A program made the position numbers and the translations under genes. The notes under the pieces were generated by a model. It made no database searches, was not told where the DNA came from, and saw only the letters and a list, made by a program, of their open reading frames with translations. Below, piece after piece: positions 60,813 through 64,000 of a DNA stretch of 64,000 bases. Each line of letters opens with the position of its first letter. The stretch's first letter is position 1. This DNA is from Actinoplanes ianthinogenes (GTDB lineage: Bacteria; Actinomycetota; Actinomycetes; Mycobacteriales; Micromonosporaceae): positions 992,001-1,056,000 of the forward strand of contig NZ_AP023356.1 in assembly GCF_018324205.1 (NCBI RefSeq), given 5' to 3'.

Positions 60813-62048
60813 TTGCATGCCCTTCTTCGCCCGCGCCTCGGCGCGGGTTTCACCCGTCTCTGGACCGCCGCGGCGGTCTCCAACCTGGGCGACGGGGTCA
60901 CCATGGTGGCCGGCCCACTCCTGCTCACGACAGTCACCGACGACCCCGCTCTGATCGCCGGCGGCGCGTTCGCCGGCCAGCTCCCCTGGCTGCTGTTCGC
61001 GCTGATCAGCGGCGCTTTCGTGGACCGCCTCGACCGCCACCGCCTGGTCGTCGTGGTCAACCTGCTGCGCGGCGCGGTCCTTGCCGGCCTGGCCGCCGCG
61101 ATCGCCACCGGGCACGTCTCGGTGCCGGTGATCTACCTGGCGTCGTTCCTGCTCGGGGTCGGGGAGACGCTCGCCGACACGGCGTACGGGGCGCTGCTGC
61201 CGGCGGTGGTCGCCCCGGACGATCTGGAGCGGGCCTACTCGCGGCTCGGGGCCACGTTCACGATCGCCAACCAGTTCGCGGCCAAGCCGTTCGGGGCCTG
61301 GCTCTACGGGATCGCCGCGGCGCTGCCGTTCGGGCTGGACGCGGCCAGTTTCGTGGCGGCGGCGGTGCTGATCGCCGGGTTGCCGGCCGTCCCCCGCCCG
61401 GCGACTCCGGAACGTCGCGACAACCTGCGGGCCGACATCGCCGCAGGGTTGCGCTGGCTCTGGCGGCATCGGCTGCTGCGGACCCTGGCGGCGGCGATGG
61501 GCGTGGCGAACATCGCGTTCTGCGCGGCGTTCGCCGTCTTCGTGCTCTACGCCCGGGACCGGCTCGGCCTCTCCGGGGTCGGCTACGGGTTCCTGCTGAC
61601 CACGTTCGCGGTCGGTGGGCTGGCCGGCGCCGGGTTCGCGACCTGGCTGTCGCGCCGCTTCGGCGCCGGGCGGGTGCTCCGCGCCGGCCTGATCGTCGAG
61701 ATCATCACCCACCTGACGCTCGCGGTGACCACGAATCCGCTGGTGGCGGGCGGGATCATCGTGATCTTCGGGGTGCACACGATGGTCTGGGGAGTGCTGG
61801 TCTCGACGATCCGGCAGCGGGCCGTCCCGGACGAGTTGCGGGGCCGGGTCGGCAGCGTCTACGCACTGCTGGAGACCGGCGGCGCGGCCCTCGGGTGGCT
61901 GGTCGGGGCGTTGTTCGCCCAGCTGTGGGGAGTGACCGTGCCGTTCTGGATCGCGGCGTTCGCGATGGTCGCGGTCACCGCCGCGGCCTGGCGTCCGCTC
62001 TCCGAGATCAACCCCGTTTCCGGTACGGCGGCAGCGCCCAGTAGTTGA
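60813..62048 (+). CDS. MFS exporter (MefA/EntS-type, 12 TM)
   Basis: 411 residues with about 12 hydrophobic segments. Features of the MFS_3 branch, which includes macrolide exporters MefA and enterobactin exporter EntS, are VSNLGDGVTMVAGPLLL near the N-terminus, GAFVDRLDRHRLVVVVNLLR, and RQRAVPDELRGRVGSVYAL. The start is TTG 60813 with GAGGAG five bases upstream; the only nearby ATG is in another frame. That binding site can be sequestered in a hairpin. A ribosome-binding antibiotic is the likely inducer and possibly the substrate. Confidence 0.9.
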   Translation: MHALLRPRLGAGFTRLWTAAAVSNLGDGVTMVAGPLLLTTVTDDPALIAGGAFAGQLPWLLFALISGAFVDRLDRHRLVVVVNLLRGAVLAGLAAAIATGHVSVPVIYLASFLLGVGETLADTAYGALLPAVVAPDDLERAYSRLGATFTIANQFAAKPFGAWLYGIAAALPFGLDAASFVAAAVLIAGLPAVPRPATPERRDNLRADIAAGLRWLWRHRLLRTLAAAMGVANIAFCAAFAVFVLYARDRLGLSGVGYGFLLTTFAVGGLAGAGFATWLSRRFGAGRVLRAGLIVEIITHLTLAVTTNPLVAGGIIVIFGVHTMVWGVLVSTIRQRAVPDELRGRVGSVYALLETGGAALGWLVGALFAQLWGVTVPFWIAAFAMVAVTAAAWRPLSEINPVSGTAAAPSS

Positions 62049-62054
62049 TCACGC

Positions 62055-62080
62055 GTGCCCGGCTCGCCGGGGCCGGGCAC
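62055..62080 (+). terminator. Intrinsic terminator after the MFS gene
   Basis: A perfect 9 bp stem GTGCCCGGC (62055-62063) with GCCGGGCAC (62072-62080), 8-base loop, no T run. Confidence 0.75.
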
Positions 62081-62090
62081 GCCTCACCGT

Positions 62091-62531
62091 CCGGCTGGCC
62101 GCGACGGCCCTATCCCGAGCCCGGGAAGGGCCACAGAGACCAGCCCGACCACCCCGGCTGGCCGTGACCGCCCTACCCCAAGCCGGGAAAGGGCCACAGA
62201 GACCAGCCCGACCACCCCGGCTGGCCATGACCGCCCTACCCCAAGCCCGCAAAGGGCCACAGAGACCAGCCCGACCACCCCGGCTGGCCGCGACCGCCCT
62301 ACCCCCAGCCCGCAAAGGGCCCCAGACACCAGCCCGACCACCCCGGCTGGCCGTGACCGCCCTACCCCGAACCCGCAAAGGGCCACAGAGACCAGCCCGA
62401 CCACCCCGGCTGGCCGTGACCGCCCTACCCCAAGCCCGCAAAGGGCCACAGAGACCAGCCGGACCACCCGGGCTGGCCGTGACGGCCCTATCCCGAGCCG
62501 GGAAAGGGCCACAGGGACCAGCCCGGTTGGT
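62091..62531. repeat. Seven tandem 63 bp double-hairpin repeats
   Basis: Units start (CCGGCTGGCC or close) at 62091, 62154, 62217, 62280, 62343, 62406 and 62469, exactly 63 bp apart. Each has outer stem GGCTGG/CCAGCC and inner stem GCCCT/AGGGC. The array fills the space between two convergent genes. Because 63 is a multiple of three, both strands show long open frames that are not genes. Confidence 0.9.
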
Positions 62532-62911
62532 CAGGGCCAGACCTTGGAGTCCGTCGCGAACAGGTGCTCCGAGCTCTGGACCGGGACCACGCACACCAGG
62601 TGACCACCCGGCGCGCGCAGGATCTTGTGCCCACCGTTGTCCGTCACGATCGTGGCGCCCGCCCGGATCAGCCGGGCACTCTCCGCCTCGACGTCATCGG
62701 TCTCGATGTCCACGTGATACCGCGGGGCGTCGTCCACCGACTGCACCACCACGGCCAGCCCGGGCACCGCACCCTTGATCCCGGTGAACTCCGGCTCCCC
62801 CGGCGCCGGCCGGGCGCTGCCACCGAGGGCCGTCGCCCAGAAGGAGACCGCGGCGTCGGCCTCCTTGACCGGGGTGTCGATCAGAACTCCGAACAACCGG
62901 CTTCGATGCAT
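62531..62911 (-). CDS. VOC-superfamily (glyoxalase/bleomycin-resistance fold) protein
   Basis: 126 residues. SRLFGVLIDTPVKEADAAVSFW, YHVDIETDDVEAESARLIRAGA and LRAPGGHLVCVVPV show the paired beta-alpha-beta-beta-beta modules of the VOC fold, with His and Glu residues at usual metal positions. The function is undefined. Its stop codon touches the last repeat unit. Confidence 0.87.
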   Translation of the reverse strand: MHRSRLFGVLIDTPVKEADAAVSFWATALGGSARPAPGEPEFTGIKGAVPGLAVVVQSVDDAPRYHVDIETDDVEAESARLIRAGATIVTDNGGHKILRAPGGHLVCVVPVQSSEHLFATDSKVWP

Positions 62912-62920
62912 GGCCCCACG

Positions 62921-64000
62921 TTACGCGTAGAGATCGTCCAACAGGGGACGATAGCGCTCCTCGATCACCCGCCGGCGCAGCTTGAGCGAGGACGTCAGCT
63001 CACCGGTTTCCACCCCGAGGTTCTCCTCGAGCACGGCGAACTTCTTGATCGTCTCCCAGGAGTTGAGGGTGGCGTTGAGCTGCTCGACGTACCCCGCAAT
63101 CGCCTCCCGAAGCGCGGCGGACCGTGCGATGTCCGCATGCGAGGCGTCGCCGAGGCCGTGGGCCGAGGCCCATTTCCGGGCCTCGTCCGGATCGAGGTCG
63201 ATCAGAGCAGTGATGTATTTGCGTTTCTCGCCGTGCACCACGAATTGCCCGGCGAGCGGGCAGATCGCCTTGAACCGCGCCTCGATCGCCTGCGGCGCGA
63301 CGTATTTGCCGTTCGATGTCTTGATCAAGTCTTTCTTACGGTCGGTGATCCGCAGGGACCCCCGCTCGGTGATCTCTCCGATGTCGCCGGTGTGCAGCCA
63401 GCCGTCCTGGAGCACCGCGCTGGAGTCCAGCCCGTGATACCCCGACATCATCCCCGGCCCGCTGAGCAGGATCTCCCCGTCCTCGGCGATCCGCACCCGG
63501 GTGCCCGGCAGCGGCCGCCCGACCGTGCCGTACTCCGGACTGTCCGGCCGGTTGAAGATCGTCGTCGCGCACGACTCGGTGAGCCCGTAACCCTCCGCGA
63601 TCGGCAGCCCGACGGCGCCGAACCACCGCGCGATGTCCGGGGAGAGCGCGGCCGCGCCGGAGATGAAATAGCGCATCCGCCCGCCGAACCGCGCTCGGAT
63701 CTTCGCCAGCACCAGGCGGTCCGCCACCCGGAACCGCAATCCCGACCTGCGGTTCTGCGCCACGCCCACGGCCCAGTTCAACAGCGTTTTCTGTACGCCC
63801 GAAGCCCCGCTCACCGCCGCATAGACCTTCTCGAAGATCCGTGGCACGGCCGGCATGATCGTCGGCCGCACCTCGGCGAGCCGCTGCACGACCTTGCTGA
63901 CGTCACCGTCCACCGCGAACGGGAACCCGACCGAGAGCTGGCAGCTCAGCAGCGCCTTGCCGAACGCGTGGGACAGCGGCAGCCACAGATAGCCGAGATC
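62921..64000 (-). CDS. Long-chain acyl-CoA ligase, C-terminal part (cut by the window)
   Basis: The frame is open to the right edge, giving the last 359 residues. Motifs are LWLPLSHAFG, PRIFEKVYAAVSG, MRYFISGAAALSPDIARWF, EGYGLTESCATTIFN, WLHTGDIGEITERGSLRITD and RKKDLIKTSNGKYV, as in FadD15-type long-chain synthetases. The catalytic Lys that closes ANL enzymes lies near the end in LTSSLKLRRRV. It is 9 bp downstream of nothing conserved; the next gene on the same strand is the VOC gene 9 bp beyond its stop, so they may be co-transcribed. Confidence 0.92.
   Translation of the reverse strand, partial: DLGYLWLPLSHAFGKALLSCQLSVGFPFAVDGDVSKVVQRLAEVRPTIMPAVPRIFEKVYAAVSGASGVQKTLLNWAVGVAQNRRSGLRFRVADRLVLAKIRARFGGRMRYFISGAAALSPDIARWFGAVGLPIAEGYGLTESCATTIFNRPDSPEYGTVGRPLPGTRVRIAEDGEILLSGPGMMSGYHGLDSSAVLQDGWLHTGDIGEITERGSLRITDRKKDLIKTSNGKYVAPQAIEARFKAICPLAGQFVVHGEKRKYITALIDLDPDEARKWASAHGLGDASHADIARSAALREAIAGYVEQLNATLNSWETIKKFAVLEENLGVETGELTSSLKLRRRVIEERYRPLLDDLYA

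Noticed and set aside
62091-62531. CRISPR-like periodicity
   Set aside because: The 63 bp units are contiguous without unique spacers, are themselves hairpins, and no cas genes are near.
62055-62603. Long open frames on both strands through the 63 bp repeat array
   Set aside because: They are open because the unit is a multiple of three and GC-rich; the residues are a repeated Pro/Arg/Thr pattern with no start signal.

Overview
The window is 64 kb of high-GC chromosomal DNA from a filamentous actinobacterium. A Micromonosporaceae (Actinoplanes-like) genome is my best inference. The reasons are the GC-rich third codon positions, the abundance of GTG/TTG starts and ATGA overlaps, a secreted CBM2-GH5 cellulase with a perfect CebR/CelR-type operator, a snapalysin-type protease, and a GlnX-GlnH-PknG locus. 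There is no phage, plasmid or transposase gene, no CRISPR array, and I see no tRNA or rRNA.

Layout. 1-8 kb: a decayed secreted alpha/beta hydrolase, small enzymes, the cellulase, and an ArsR+SRPBCC pair. 8.1-9.7 kb: a gene-free stretch made of four different tandem-repeat arrays. 9.7-17 kb: a TetR/MBL pair, then an iron-siderophore uptake locus (binding protein divergent from two permeases and an ATPase) around a DtxR/IdeR-type iron box, and a membrane M23 peptidase. 17-19 kb: L-2-hydroxyglutarate oxidase with a divergent GntR regulator. 19-26.3 kb: two divergent operons sharing one promoter region. The left one encodes a ferric-reductase-like flavoprotein, an FMN-binding protein and a two-component system. 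The right one encodes DUF4956, a VTC-type polyphosphate polymerase and a Cthe_2159-like surface protein. 26.6-36 kb: envelope genes (LCP protein, phosphodiester glycosidase, GT2-GtrA glycosyltransferase), an MFS/TetR pair and a diguanylate cyclase. 36-39.6 kb: a MetE-C-like protein, a second ArsR+SRPBCC pair, DUF1028, and a degenerate intradiol-dioxygenase-like protein. 39.7-44.8 kb: a NarL-type two-component system divergent from an ABC/FtsX-like exporter. 44.9-47.8 kb: an EAL-HDOD protein and an acyl-CoA ligase.

47.9-56.9 kb is a seven-gene operon: GlnX membrane sensor, GlnH binding protein, an unknown helical protein, PknG-like kinase, PP2C phosphatase, vWA protein and FHA protein. The kinase, phosphatase and FHA protein each carry similar paired zinc ribbons, so the operon looks like a complete write-erase-read phosphosignalling unit that senses amino acids. 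56.9-64 kb: snapalysin, an XRE-NB-ARC-TPR regulator, a haloperoxidase-type hydrolase, an MFS exporter, a 7 x 63 bp repeat array, a VOC protein and the 3' part of an acyl-CoA ligase.

Most notable points: (1) upstream of the MFS exporter at 60813 is an 18-codon leader ORF followed by mutually exclusive 1:2, 2:3 and 3:4 RNA pairings, the last of which hides the exporter's ribosome binding site, as in antibiotic-inducible translational attenuators; (2) the zinc-ribbon PknG/PP2C/vWA/FHA operon; (3) the flavin-redox and polyphosphate divergon with 11-bp-phased direct repeats; (4) a family of about 63 bp double-hairpin repeats at four gene 3' ends. All calls come from reading the sequence; no database search was run.
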